Shown here piece by piece: positions 1 through 9,098 of a stretch of 32,273 nt of DNA. Made by a program: the position numbers and the translations under genes. The notes beneath the pieces were generated by a model. That model did not search any database and was not told the DNA's origin. It worked only from the letters and a program-made list of their open reading frames with translations. Origin of the DNA: an uncultured Planctomyces sp. GTDB lineage: Bacteria; Planctomycetota; Planctomycetia; Planctomycetales; Planctomycetaceae. Within the stretch, counting starts at the first letter, position 1. Every line of letters begins with the position of its first letter. Location: contig CALDJX010000312.1 of assembly GCA_937899075.1 (NCBI GenBank), positions 1 through 32,273 on the forward strand, read 5' to 3'.

Positions 1-1271
1 CGTCGAACTTCCCGTCATAAAACACGGTTCGGCCCAGAACGATGGTACGAACGGGCCAGCCGGTCAGCGTCGTGCCGGCCCACGGACCCCAGCCGCATTT
101 CGTTTTCTGGTTGTCGTTTCGGATGGTCGACTGACAGGTCAGGTCGACGAGCACAAGATCCGCGTCGTAACCTTCCTGAATGCGACCTTTTCCGACCATG
201 TCCCAAACCCGGGCGGGAGCGTCGCACATCCAGGACACGACCTGCTCGAGACTGCACTTTCCCTGATGAACCTGATCGAGCATCAGCGGCAACGAATTCT
301 CAACGGCCGGCAGTCCGGACGGAGACTCAGGGTAGGGTTGATCCTTTTCTTCGAGCGTGTGCGGCGCGTGGTCCGTCGCGACAACCTGAATTCGGCCGTC
401 CAGTAAAGCGGCGAAGAGACCTTCGTTGTCGGCCTTCGTCTTAATGGCAGGGTTCATCTGCACTTTCGAGCCAAGCCGGGCGTAATCATCCACGTTGAAG
501 AACAGATGATGCGGACAGGCTTCGGCGGTCAGCAGTCCGCCATGATCGGCGAAAAGTTCGATCTCGTCGGCGGTCGAAACGTGCACCACATGGAACCGGT
601 GGTTGTGGCGCCGTGAAAGGTCGACGGCTCGAGCGGTCGCGATCGTCGCCGCCTCGTGATTTCGGATCTTCGAATGATCGCTGTGGCCGGTGTACCCTGC
701 CGCTTCGATCCGAGCCTGATTCGCCCGCACGGTGGCTTCATCCTCGCAGTGAGCGGTGATGGGCAACGTCGTTTCCGCAAAAATGGCTTCCAGAGCGTCC
801 TGGTCATCCACGAGCAGGTTGCCGGTGCTCGACCCGATGAAAATCTTGATGCCCGGCGTCCGCGTCGCCTTCTTCAGCTCATTCAGATTCTCGGTCGAAG
901 CGGCGATGTAGAAGCCGTAGTTCACGATGCACTTCGACGCGGCGATGTCGAGCTTCGCATTGAGAATCTCCTGAGTTGTCGTCGGCGGAATCGTGTTCGG
1001 CATTTCGAGAAACGTCGTCACTCCCCCGGCCGCGCAAGCCAGGCTGCCGGTGTGCAGGTCCTCTTTATGAGTCAGTCCGGGATCCCGAAAATGCACATGA
1101 TCGTCGATGACGCCCGGCAGAAGGTGCAGCCCTTCCGCATCGATCGTTTCGTCGCAGGCCGCTCCGGCCGGAGGATCAATGCCGAGAATCTTTGAACCCT
1201 CAATCAGCACGTCGGCCTTTCGAGTTCCCGTCGGCAGAACACAAGTCGCGTTTCGAATCAGAGTTCGCATG
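1..1271 (-). CDS. pyrC: Dihydroorotase, class I (C-terminus cut by window edge)
   Basis: This enzyme would interconvert N-carbamoyl-L-aspartate and dihydroorotate in cytosolic pyrimidine synthesis. I translated it from the reverse strand, because the frame stays open to base 1 and no stop lies in the window; 423 codons are visible, close to the usual family length, so little is missing. Visible family motifs are [10 protein letters not shown] (metal-binding His58 and His60), [12 protein letters not shown] with the lysine that is carbamylated in this family, [23 protein letters not shown] and ATDHAPH with the catalytic Asp. The ATG at 1269-1271 is followed by a typical amidohydrolase opening ([15 protein letters not shown]). 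No clear Shine-Dalgarno site is seen. The allantoinase/hydantoinase branch is the alternative, but the motif set fits dihydroorotase better. The gene lies downstream of the small cupin gene in the same direction, separated by a strong inverted repeat. Confidence 0.93.
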
Positions 1272-1313
1272 AGGTATCACTTAAAGTCGCTGGATAAAAA
1301 TCAGATTCCGTAG

Positions 1314-1370
1314 CGCAGCGCCGGCGTGCCATTGCTTTATTCTGCCGTGATGGCACGCCGGCGCTTCGCT
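1314..1370. repeat. Long inverted repeat between cupin gene and pyrC
   Basis: Arms 1314-1333 and 1351-1370 pair over 20 bases with one mismatch (1317/1367); the inner 16 bp are perfect and the loop is 17 nt. The core arm reads AGCGCCGGCGTGCCAT. There is no T-run, so it is not a classical intrinsic terminator. It could act as an RNA stem that separates cupin and pyrC expression, or be one copy of a dispersed palindromic repeat. Confidence 0.8.
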
Positions 1371-1379
1371 TGTCATGCC

Positions 1380-1739
1380 CTACTCATTCTTCTTCGGAAT
1401 GTAGCGGTTCGCGAGTTCGGCGTAGTCCTCACGAATCGGGCTGAAGATGTCGAGCACGGTCGCCGGTCCGTCGACAGCAACCGCTCGGTGCGGAACATTG
1501 GCTGGGATCAGGTACAGCGAACCGGGTTCGCAGATCCGCGTTTCGTCGCCAATCGTCAACTGCATTCTTCCGGAAATCAGCATCCCACCCTGCTCGTGCG
1601 GGTGGTTGTGCAGCGGCACTTCGGCTCCCTCGTCCATTTCCAGATACGACAGCATCAGCTTCTCAAGGTGAGGCGTCCGCATTCTGCAACCGGGAACCGG
1701 TTCGACAGCTTCGTAATCGTTGATATCGATAAACGGCAT
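1380..1739 (-). CDS. Small single-domain cupin protein
   Basis: A 119-residue protein made almost wholly of one cupin beta-barrel. The first cupin motif is visible as PLHNHPHEQGGMLISGRMQL, carrying the metal-binding His pair and a Glu. The second is PGSLYLIPANVPHRAV with the late His. In cupins these residues hold a divalent metal, so a small metal-dependent enzyme or a sensor/binding protein is possible; the substrate cannot be read from the sequence. There is no signal peptide, so it is probably cytosolic. The ATG at 1737-1739 is the only good start, with a weak GAAAG-type site upstream. It is transcribed towards pyrC, 108 bases away. It is not closely similar to the second cupin at 2313-2792. 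Confidence 0.85.
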   Translation of the reverse strand: MPFIDINDYEAVEPVPGCRMRTPHLEKLMLSYLEMDEGAEVPLHNHPHEQGGMLISGRMQLTIGDETRICEPGSLYLIPANVPHRAVAVDGPATVLDIFSPIREDYAELANRYIPKKNE

Positions 1740-1917
1740 CTTCGTGCTTTCAACAGTCGGGCGTGAACGATTCCTGACAAGCCGCGAGAAACGGCAGGCG
1801 TATGATTACCTCAGTCTCAAACGAGGCAAGTTAGCGTTGCAAATTCAGACGGTGCCGGACGATCATTCAACTCTTAGCGTGAGACTCCGACGGTGTTTAT
1901 TGCTGGAGAATGACACA

Positions 1918-2295
1918 ATGAGCCGGTCAAGATGTACGCATTGGTCACTGCTGGAACTCACCGTTTTCATTTGGATCTGTGTTTCTTTGTGGGCGCTACT
2001 TGGTCCCGTGAGTGCGCCGCAATACTGCCCGTTCTCTCATGGTCGTGACTGGTCTGGGCAGTATTTAGTCGCAGTTTGCACCATCACTGGGTTCGTAGTT
2101 GCGATCGCTTTCGCGTTGCTCGTGCTTACGCTTGGAAACTTGTTGCTGCGTAACAGCCCTATCTCGTTGACAATGTTTCCCGTTGACTTCTTCTCTCGCA
2201 GAGCGATAGGCAAAGCCATCGGTGAGCTAATTGTGACAGCAATAATCATCGTGCTGATCGTAGTTTTTGTTGCTCCCGTATTGCGGGACCACTGA
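1918..2295 (+). CDS. Small integral membrane protein, unknown function
   Basis: A 125-residue protein with three hydrophobic segments at about residues 10-29, 49-77 and 103-121, and basic residues (FFSRRAIGK) before the last one. I do not recognise a family. The frame is open further upstream to 1720, but that part overlaps the start of the divergent cupin gene and reads like non-coding sequence. The ATG at 1918 follows a GGAG at about 1904-1907 and opens directly into the first membrane segment, so I chose it. It is the only plus-strand gene among the minus-strand genes of the first 10.5 kb. It ends 17 bases from the 3' end of the convergent second cupin gene. Base composition is less GC-rich than its neighbours, which could indicate later acquisition. 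Confidence 0.6.
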   Translation: MSRSRCTHWSLLELTVFIWICVSLWALLGPVSAPQYCPFSHGRDWSGQYLVAVCTITGFVVAIAFALLVLTLGNLLLRNSPISLTMFPVDFFSRRAIGKAIGELIVTAIIIVLIVVFVAPVLRDH

Positions 2296-2312
2296 AACTA
2301 TCAGCCATCGTG

Positions 2313-2792
2313 TTAGTTGGCCGTCTGCTGAGCTTTGGTGAGTTTTTCGAGGCCGGCTCCGACCGGGACGCACACGAAGAGAACTCCCAGCATGTCATCG
2401 CCGGTGTTGCGGAACTCGTGCTCGACACCCGGCGGAACGTAGACGACATCTTCGGCGGCAACGTCGGTGGACTGACCGTCAATAATCGCCGTGCCGGTCC
2501 CTCGCATGATGACGACGAGTTCCTCCGCGTCGGGATGGATGTGCAGTTCTTTGACGTGCCGACCGCCCGGAGGGATCAACATGTGATGAACGAACTGCAC
2601 GGTCTGCAGGCAGGTGCGATCTTCCGAAGCTTCGTGCTCGTAAAGTCGCACGACTCGAGCGGGATCGTCGGCCCGATTTTTCCATTCGCCGTTCTCGTCA
2701 CGAACGTTGTACTCGATGACCCGGTTCGGATTGTTGAAGAGCAGACTTTGAATCACGTTGAACGGCTGAGTTTTCCAGTTGGCTTTGGCCAT
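2313..2792 (-). CDS. Cupin-domain protein
   Basis: A 159-residue cytosolic-type cupin. Residues about 70-145 form the barrel: LIPPGGRHVKELHIHPDAEE is the first motif region with its His and Glu residues, and VYVPPGVEHEFRNTGDD is the second. The pattern resembles small cupins that bind a metal and a small carboxylate or sugar, but the substrate is unknown. The frame stays open upstream into the DUF1501 gene, but the ATG at 2790-2792 (MAKANWK) is the natural start. It lies 28 bases after the DUF1501 stop, with GGAGAA in that gap, so the two genes are probably co-transcribed. A link to the secreted DUF1501 protein is by position only. Confidence 0.85.
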   Translation of the reverse strand: MAKANWKTQPFNVIQSLLFNNPNRVIEYNVRDENGEWKNRADDPARVVRLYEHEASEDRTCLQTVQFVHHMLIPPGGRHVKELHIHPDAEELVVIMRGTGTAIIDGQSTDVAAEDVVYVPPGVEHEFRNTGDDMLGVLFVCVPVGAGLEKLTKAQQTAN

Positions 2793-2820
2793 GTCGTCGT
2801 TGTCTTTCTCCGCGAATTGA

Positions 2821-4143
<1,323 letters not shown>

Positions 4144-4179
4144 TCTTGATTCCGGCCGATATCAGGTCTGCCCCGGATT

Positions 4180-4249
4180 CGTCATTCCCGCGAAGGCGGG
4201 AACCCAGCAAGTTCGTGGCAACTGGGTGCCCGCCTTCGCGGGCATGACG
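4180..4249. repeat. REP-like inverted repeat (CATTCCCGCGAAGGCGGG type)
   Basis: Arms 4180-4207 and 4222-4249 are 28 bases each and pair with two mismatches around a 14-nt loop. Each arm contains the nested small palindrome CCCGCGAAGGCGGG. This resembles the widely dispersed extragenic repeats of the GTCATTCCCGCGAA type found in many bacteria. It sits in the 153-bp gap between the DUF1549/DUF1553 and DUF1501 genes and could tune the ratio of the two products through mRNA decay. Confidence 0.85.
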
Positions 4250-4296
4250 TGTTTGGGACTGAATGTAATTTGCGATTCCAGACGTAAGTTCAGCGG

Positions 4297-6477
4297 TCAG
4301 TGGCGTGTGGTGAATTCGGCGCTGTTCAGCAGGCTCCAAAGGACATCTTCAAAAGCACGCTCTCGGTCATTCAGACTTTCAACATGCTTCAGCACGATGG
4401 CTCGCTCACGGTCCGAAGGTTCTCGAGCAAGCACACGGGCGTAAAGCACGTTGACGACGACTTGGTTGTCCGACTCTTCCTTGACGAGGCGAGCCAGCAC
4501 AGTGTCACCGTTGGCGTTGACTTGTTTGAGAATCTGGTCGTTGTTGATCAGGAACATCGCCTGATCCATCGTTCGATTGACGAGTGCGTCGCGGAAAGAG
4601 GGGTCGTAGCCAAACGCCTCGTTGACAAGGTCCCGCGTACTTTTGGGAGGGATCGGAAATCGCTCAGCTTCGGTCTTCTTACCGATCTTCCCTTTCGTGT
4701 TGGGAAGCGAGACGGCCGTGACCAGCGAGTCGAACACTTCGTCGCCTCGCAACTTCTTCGGTTTGGCACCGGTGAAGACGGCAAGCTGCGGTGTGTCTTT
4801 CGCTGAATCGGAAGCGTCAGTTAAATCCGTCGGTGATGCTCGTTCTACGGCCTGGTAGGCTTGTGAATTCACGATCGTGCGGAAGACAGATCGAGCGTCA
4901 AAGTTGGATGCGATAAATTGTTCGGCCAGCGCGTTGTGAGCTTCTTCGAGCAGCGGCGTCGCCCCCTCGCCGAGATCGTCGACAGGATCGAAAAATCCGC
5001 GTCCCATCAGGCGAGCCTGAATGTGGTTGACGAAAGCTCGCGCGAAGAACGGGTTGTCGCCGTTGACCACCCAGTAGCCGAGTTTCTCACGCCGCGTGAG
5101 ATCGCTGAGTCCCAGTTCCAGCGACTCTCCTTCGTAGATGGTCGGCTTCATTTCTTCTTTGGAGCCGGGCATTTTGTGCTCGCCCTTGTCGGCGCTGGCA
5201 ATGTTGATCCGACTGCTTTCGTTCTGCTCAACTTTCACACTGACACGAGTGAAAAAAGCAGCCATGCCGTGAAACGTTTCCTGAGGCATGTTGACGAACG
5301 GATGATCGTGACACTCGGCGCAGGCAATGCGGACGCCGAGGAAAACACGGGATAACTCGCCAGCAATCCGATTGCTCTCGCCCTGATGAAAACCGACAAA
5401 AGTTCCTTCCGCGGCGTCACCGATCTTGCCAACGGCGGTCACCATCCGAAAGACGCTTTCGTCCCATCCGGCACTTTTGTTGAACTGCTCGGCCAGCCAG
5501 CCGCGGAACGGTTCGTAGTTCAGGAAGGTGAGCTGCGGTTCAGGCTGTCGCATCGCGATGACGTCGCTCCAGTAGTTGCCCCAGTTCTTCCCGAAGTCGG
5601 CCGATGCGAGCAGCCGCTCGACGGTCTGTTGTCGGCGATCGGCCGAAGCGTCTTTAACGAACGCTCGGTATTCATCCAGCGTCGGCTGTCGACCGACCAG
5701 ATCCAGTGAAACTCGCCTGAAAAACCGGACATCGTCGACAAGTTTCAGATTGGTGGATTCGGTAATTCCAAGCAGCCGATCAAAGTCCGATGAGCTCAAC
5801 GGAGCGAACTTCTTCGTCGCAGGTTGCCGGACGAATGTTGGCGCCACTGGCGGAGGCGGTGTCTCCTTCTTTGTGCCAACAGTCTTTTTCGTTGCAGGCT
5901 TTACGGTTCGCACTCCGGCAGGGATTGTCTTTTCGGCAGTGCGAGCGGTTTTCAGTTCGGAGTCAGTCAGCAGTCGGATTCCATCGACGATGACGTAACC
6001 GGTGGTGCCGGTCGTTTCGATCAGCACTGTGGTCTCGCTGTCGGCGGCGAGGACGAACGCTCCGACCGGCGCGAATCCAGTGGCCAGTTCCGGCTTTTTT
6101 TTCTGATTGAGAAACGCGGTCCCCGACTGATCTCCCGACGTGACGGTGATGGGGACTTTCGCTTCTCGATTACCGTTGGCCGAGTACGCAATCAGAAGGT
6201 GGTACTCGCCCGGCTTCTTGACACGGAACGTGAACTTGACCGACTTCTCGCCTTTGCCGTTGGCCTGGTCGTGGATGTAGGACTCGCCGAGGTACGGCCC
6301 GACGCTGGTGCTGGACAGCCACTCGCCGACAAGTTCGGCCTGCGTGTCATCGATGACGAGTCCAGCTAGTTTTGCTGGATCAAGCCCCTGTGCCGAAACA
6401 TCGGAAGGGAGAAGAGTCACCAGCAGGATGGCTGCAACCAGTGTCGCGTGTAGAAAGAATGCTTTGAGAGCGTTCAC
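4297..6477 (-). CDS. Secreted DUF1549/DUF1553 protein with N-terminal beta domain
   Basis: A 726-residue exported protein. Order: signal peptide (about 1-30, cleavage after VSAQ), a beta-rich domain resembling the golvesin C-terminal/xanthan-lyase type (about 41-171, ending VIVDGIRLL), a Lys/Pro-rich linker (about 175-230), DUF1549 (about 231-400) and DUF1553 (about 450-720). A haem-c-like motif CAECH lies at 386-390, inside CAECHDHP, as usual in this family. The function of the family is unknown; planctomycete genomes carry many copies, usually beside DUF1501 as here. The frame is open back to a TTG at 6552. I chose the GTG at 6475-6477 because it opens directly into a clean signal peptide; no strong ribosome site supports either start. 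It is first of a likely DUF1549/1553 - DUF1501 - cupin transcription unit. Confidence 0.9.
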   Translation of the reverse strand: MNALKAFFLHATLVAAILLVTLLPSDVSAQGLDPAKLAGLVIDDTQAELVGEWLSSTSVGPYLGESYIHDQANGKGEKSVKFTFRVKKPGEYHLLIAYSANGNREAKVPITVTSGDQSGTAFLNQKKKPELATGFAPVGAFVLAADSETTVLIETTGTTGYVIVDGIRLLTDSELKTARTAEKTIPAGVRTVKPATKKTVGTKKETPPPPVAPTFVRQPATKKFAPLSSSDFDRLLGITESTNLKLVDDVRFFRRVSLDLVGRQPTLDEYRAFVKDASADRRQQTVERLLASADFGKNWGNYWSDVIAMRQPEPQLTFLNYEPFRGWLAEQFNKSAGWDESVFRMVTAVGKIGDAAEGTFVGFHQGESNRIAGELSRVFLGVRIACAECHDHPFVNMPQETFHGMAAFFTRVSVKVEQNESSRINIASADKGEHKMPGSKEEMKPTIYEGESLELGLSDLTRREKLGYWVVNGDNPFFARAFVNHIQARLMGRGFFDPVDDLGEGATPLLEEAHNALAEQFIASNFDARSVFRTIVNSQAYQAVERASPTDLTDASDSAKDTPQLAVFTGAKPKKLRGDEVFDSLVTAVSLPNTKGKIGKKTEAERFPIPPKSTRDLVNEAFGYDPSFRDALVNRTMDQAMFLINNDQILKQVNANGDTVLARLVKEESDNQVVVNVLYARVLAREPSDRERAIVLKHVESLNDRERAFEDVLWSLLNSAEFTTRH

Positions 6478-6722
6478 GGCGATTGATCCGGGCGGGGCAG
6501 AGCAGGGGAGGGAATGAAGTTGGAAGGCCAGCAAATTCTGAAGAACCGTCAAACTTCAGCCAAGCATGGTGGGCACGACCGTCTTTCGAGGCAAGGCCAA
6601 TGGTTTTCTTTCCGCTTTGCCCGGACGACGTTTTGGGAGTCTGCGATCGTTTAAGGTGTTTATCGAACGTCGGCTATCGCGGGATTGCTGAATCCAAAAT
6701 TGAGCAGTTCCAAACGAGCCGA

Positions 6723-8258
6723 TCAATCGTGGCGGAGCGCCTGCACGGGATCGATGCGTGCCGCGCGGCGAGCCGGGTAGAAGGCGGCGGCCGTTGTGAC
6801 GATCCCGCAAAAGATCGGGACGCTGAGTGCCAGCCACGCGGGAAACACAAACATTGGCTCGGTCATCGGTTCGTGAAATTCGCCTTCCAGAATCGAGCGA
6901 ACCCACGAGTCCATTCCCAGCGAAATTCCCCAGCCACTCAGCACACCCAGCGAACCGCCGACAAGTCCAAGCAGCATGCCTTCGATCAGAAAGATGCTCA
7001 TGATCTGACCTTCGCTGGCGCCGACCGCTTTCATGATGCCGATCTCGCGGGTCCGCTCCAGCACGGCCATCACCATCGTGTTCGTAATGCCGATCGCGGC
7101 GACGAGCAACGCGGCGCCTGCAAAGCCAGTCATCCCCCACATGATCAGAGCAAGGTTCTTGAGCACGTGCTCAAGAAACTCGACCATCGAATGAGTCTTA
7201 ACGCCCGTCGCTTCCAGAGCGTCGACAACGTCACGCACAGTCTCGTTGGCGTCGGCTTTGACGACGGCGCTGTCGATCCAGAATTGTTCCTGACCGGACA
7301 ACTTGCTGTTCAAGTGGATGGACGTCTTGACTGGGAACAGCAAGGCAGTGCTGTCCCATTTCCACTCCCAGGGCATGTTCTTCCGCTCGTCCTCTGTTGG
7401 CGACCGGAAGATACCGACAACTTCGTACTCTTCCGAAATCTCGATCTGTTCGTCATCTTCTGGAGCGGCCGTGAAAGCACGTTTCAGCAGTGCCTTTGAT
7501 TCGTCTGGCACTTCGAGTCGATCGGCTAATTCCGGGAGTTGTACCAACAGAGAGGCGAGTAGCGTTTTCTCCGTGACCGAAAACTCGGAGCCGCTGTAGT
7601 GGTCGAAAAAACTGCCGACGTGCCTGCGCTGGGTGTAGTTCTCGACACGGATTTTTTCGCCGAGAAACTCTTCGGCCTGACTGTCGTCACGAAAGCCCCA
7701 GTCGTAGACGAAGTATTCGTGAATGAGCACGGCCTTCTCATCGTCCGCGTTGAAACTTCGACCAGCGACGATCAGGTGTTCAACTCCTTGTGAGCCGGTG
7801 ATGGCGGCCATCGTTCGGCCATGCGCATCATGTTCGTCCCAGTTGAACTGCCAGTAGCGTTCCAGTTCCGGCCAGACGTACTCGACATGCTCAATCTCGG
7901 CCATCTGAGTGAGCAACTTCGGCGTGATCGGCGAAGTGGGTACCCATTGGCGGCCGGGTAGACGCCTGGCGATTTCCTTCTTCAGACGGTTTCGCCGCTC
8001 ATCCGAAACGCTGCCTTCAACGACTGCCTCGTCGACCGCTTCCTGACGATCGCCGTACTTTGCGGAAACGTGGATCCGTTGCAGTCGTTCGGAACCCATG
8101 AACTGATTTTCAATTGCGATGTGAACTCCGCGAAACGCTGCCAGACTTGTCACAAGCAGACACGCGCCGACCACGATTCCGAGTAGCGTCAAAGCCGTAC
8201 GAGTCCGTCGCTGCATGAGAGCGGTCAATGCCAGGCCGACGAGGTCGATCTTTCTCAT
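6723..8258 (-). CDS. ABC transporter permease, MacB/FtsX type
   Basis: A 511-residue permease of the MacB/LolCE class. One N-terminal membrane segment (about 20-42, after MQRRTRTALTLLGIVVG) is followed by a long periplasmic domain (about 45-360) and three C-terminal segments (about 370-397, 420-447 and 468-495). The FtsX-type coupling sequence MAVLERTREIGIMKAVGAS and the C-terminal PARRAARIDPVQALR are both visible. Proteins of this class move lipoproteins, peptides or drugs from the inner membrane by mechanotransmission; the substrate here is unknown. The start overlaps the ATPase gene by 4 bases, so they form one unit. A cognate membrane fusion protein is not adjacent. Confidence 0.92.
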   Translation of the reverse strand: MRKIDLVGLALTALMQRRTRTALTLLGIVVGACLLVTSLAAFRGVHIAIENQFMGSERLQRIHVSAKYGDRQEAVDEAVVEGSVSDERRNRLKKEIARRLPGRQWVPTSPITPKLLTQMAEIEHVEYVWPELERYWQFNWDEHDAHGRTMAAITGSQGVEHLIVAGRSFNADDEKAVLIHEYFVYDWGFRDDSQAEEFLGEKIRVENYTQRRHVGSFFDHYSGSEFSVTEKTLLASLLVQLPELADRLEVPDESKALLKRAFTAAPEDDEQIEISEEYEVVGIFRSPTEDERKNMPWEWKWDSTALLFPVKTSIHLNSKLSGQEQFWIDSAVVKADANETVRDVVDALEATGVKTHSMVEFLEHVLKNLALIMWGMTGFAGAALLVAAIGITNTMVMAVLERTREIGIMKAVGASEGQIMSIFLIEGMLLGLVGGSLGVLSGWGISLGMDSWVRSILEGEFHEPMTEPMFVFPAWLALSVPIFCGIVTTAAAFYPARRAARIDPVQALRHD

Positions 8259-8992
8259 GATTGGTCGTCCACGAATTCGGTTCCGGCGGCTTCGGCAGAC
8301 CCGGCTTCGCTGCTTTCCAGGAATCGGCCATCGTGAATTCGGAGAACTCGATCCGCGAAACCTTCTGCAAGATCTTCGTCATGAGTCACCAGAACGACCG
8401 TCGTCGAATTCTCTCGGACGTACGACGAGATGACCTCTATCACTTCGTCCGCCGTGCTGGAATCCAGGTTGCCGGTTGGCTCGTCCGCCAGCAGCAGCCG
8501 AGGCCGGTTAACCAGTGCGCGGGCAATGGCCACTCTTTGTTGCTCACCACCGGAAAGTTCGGTGGGCTTGTGATCGAGTCGGTCTCGAAGTCCAACAGCG
8601 TCGAGTGCTCGCTCGGCAGCCAGACGGCGTTCCTTTGTGGAGTGGCCACCGAAGATCAATGGCAACTCGACGTTCTCGCGAGCGGTCTTCATCGACAACA
8701 GGTTATAGCCCTGAAAAATGATCCCAACTGTCTGAAGCCGATAGGCAGCCATCTCGCGCGACGAGGATTTGTCCAGCCGGGAACCAAAAACAGAAATGCT
8801 TCCCGACGAAACGCGATCAAGCCCGCCCAGCAGATTCAGCAACGTCGACTTGCCGGATCCTGATTTACCCAACAGCGCGATCCGCTCACCAGAGCTAACG
8901 CTGGCGCCGATCCCCTTCAGGACGGGAACGCTGACACTGCCCTCACCGTATGACTTAACGACATTTGCAAGTTCGAGGGCAGAGTCGGTCAT
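8255..8992 (-). CDS. ABC transporter ATPase, MacB/LolD type
   Basis: A 245-residue nucleotide-binding protein with all expected motifs: Walker [10 protein letters not shown] (about 42-50), Q-loop QGYN, signature [15 protein letters not shown], Walker [13 protein letters not shown] and the switch His in VTHDED. The GNLD ending of Walker B and the overall length match the LolD/MacB subfamily, which pairs with FtsX-type permeases. The ATG at 8990-8992 is the natural start. The C-terminal tail (about 225-245) is Glu/Ser/Ala-rich. It is translationally coupled to the permease gene by a 4-base overlap and is cytosolic, bound to the permease. Confidence 0.94.
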   Translation of the reverse strand: MTDSALELANVVKSYGEGSVSVPVLKGIGASVSSGERIALLGKSGSGKSTLLNLLGGLDRVSSGSISVFGSRLDKSSSREMAAYRLQTVGIIFQGYNLLSMKTARENVELPLIFGGHSTKERRLAAERALDAVGLRDRLDHKPTELSGGEQQRVAIARALVNRPRLLLADEPTGNLDSSTADEVIEVISSYVRENSTTVVLVTHDEDLAEGFADRVLRIHDGRFLESSEAGSAEAAGTEFVDDQS

Positions 8993-9014
8993 CGTGAAGT
9001 CTCGCGGCCAAGTT

Positions 9015-9078
9015 GAAGGGTGCGTCTTGACGCTCCACCAATGCCGGTGTCGCCGTGGTGGGTCAAGACGCCCTCTTC
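9015..9078. repeat. Imperfect inverted repeat between sulfatase and ABC genes
   Basis: Arms 9015-9040 and 9056-9078 share GCGTCTTGAC and CCACCA in opposite orientation, with a 3-base bulge and a few mismatches around a 15-nt loop. It fills most of the 106-bp gap between the sulfatase stop and the ABC ATPase start. There is no T-run. It may act as a transcript-end stem or belong to a dispersed repeat family; only one copy is in this window. Confidence 0.65.
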
Positions 9079-9098
9079 GACGCTACTGAGTTGCGACT

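Noticed and set aside
1720-1917. An N-terminal extension of the small membrane protein
   Set aside because: It overlaps the 5' end of the cupin gene, lacks hydrophobic or family features, and a better start with GGAG lies at 1918.
6483-7499. A 338-codon open frame on the plus strand
   Set aside because: It is antisense to the ABC permease, which has clear membrane segments and FtsX motifs, and shows no family features itself.
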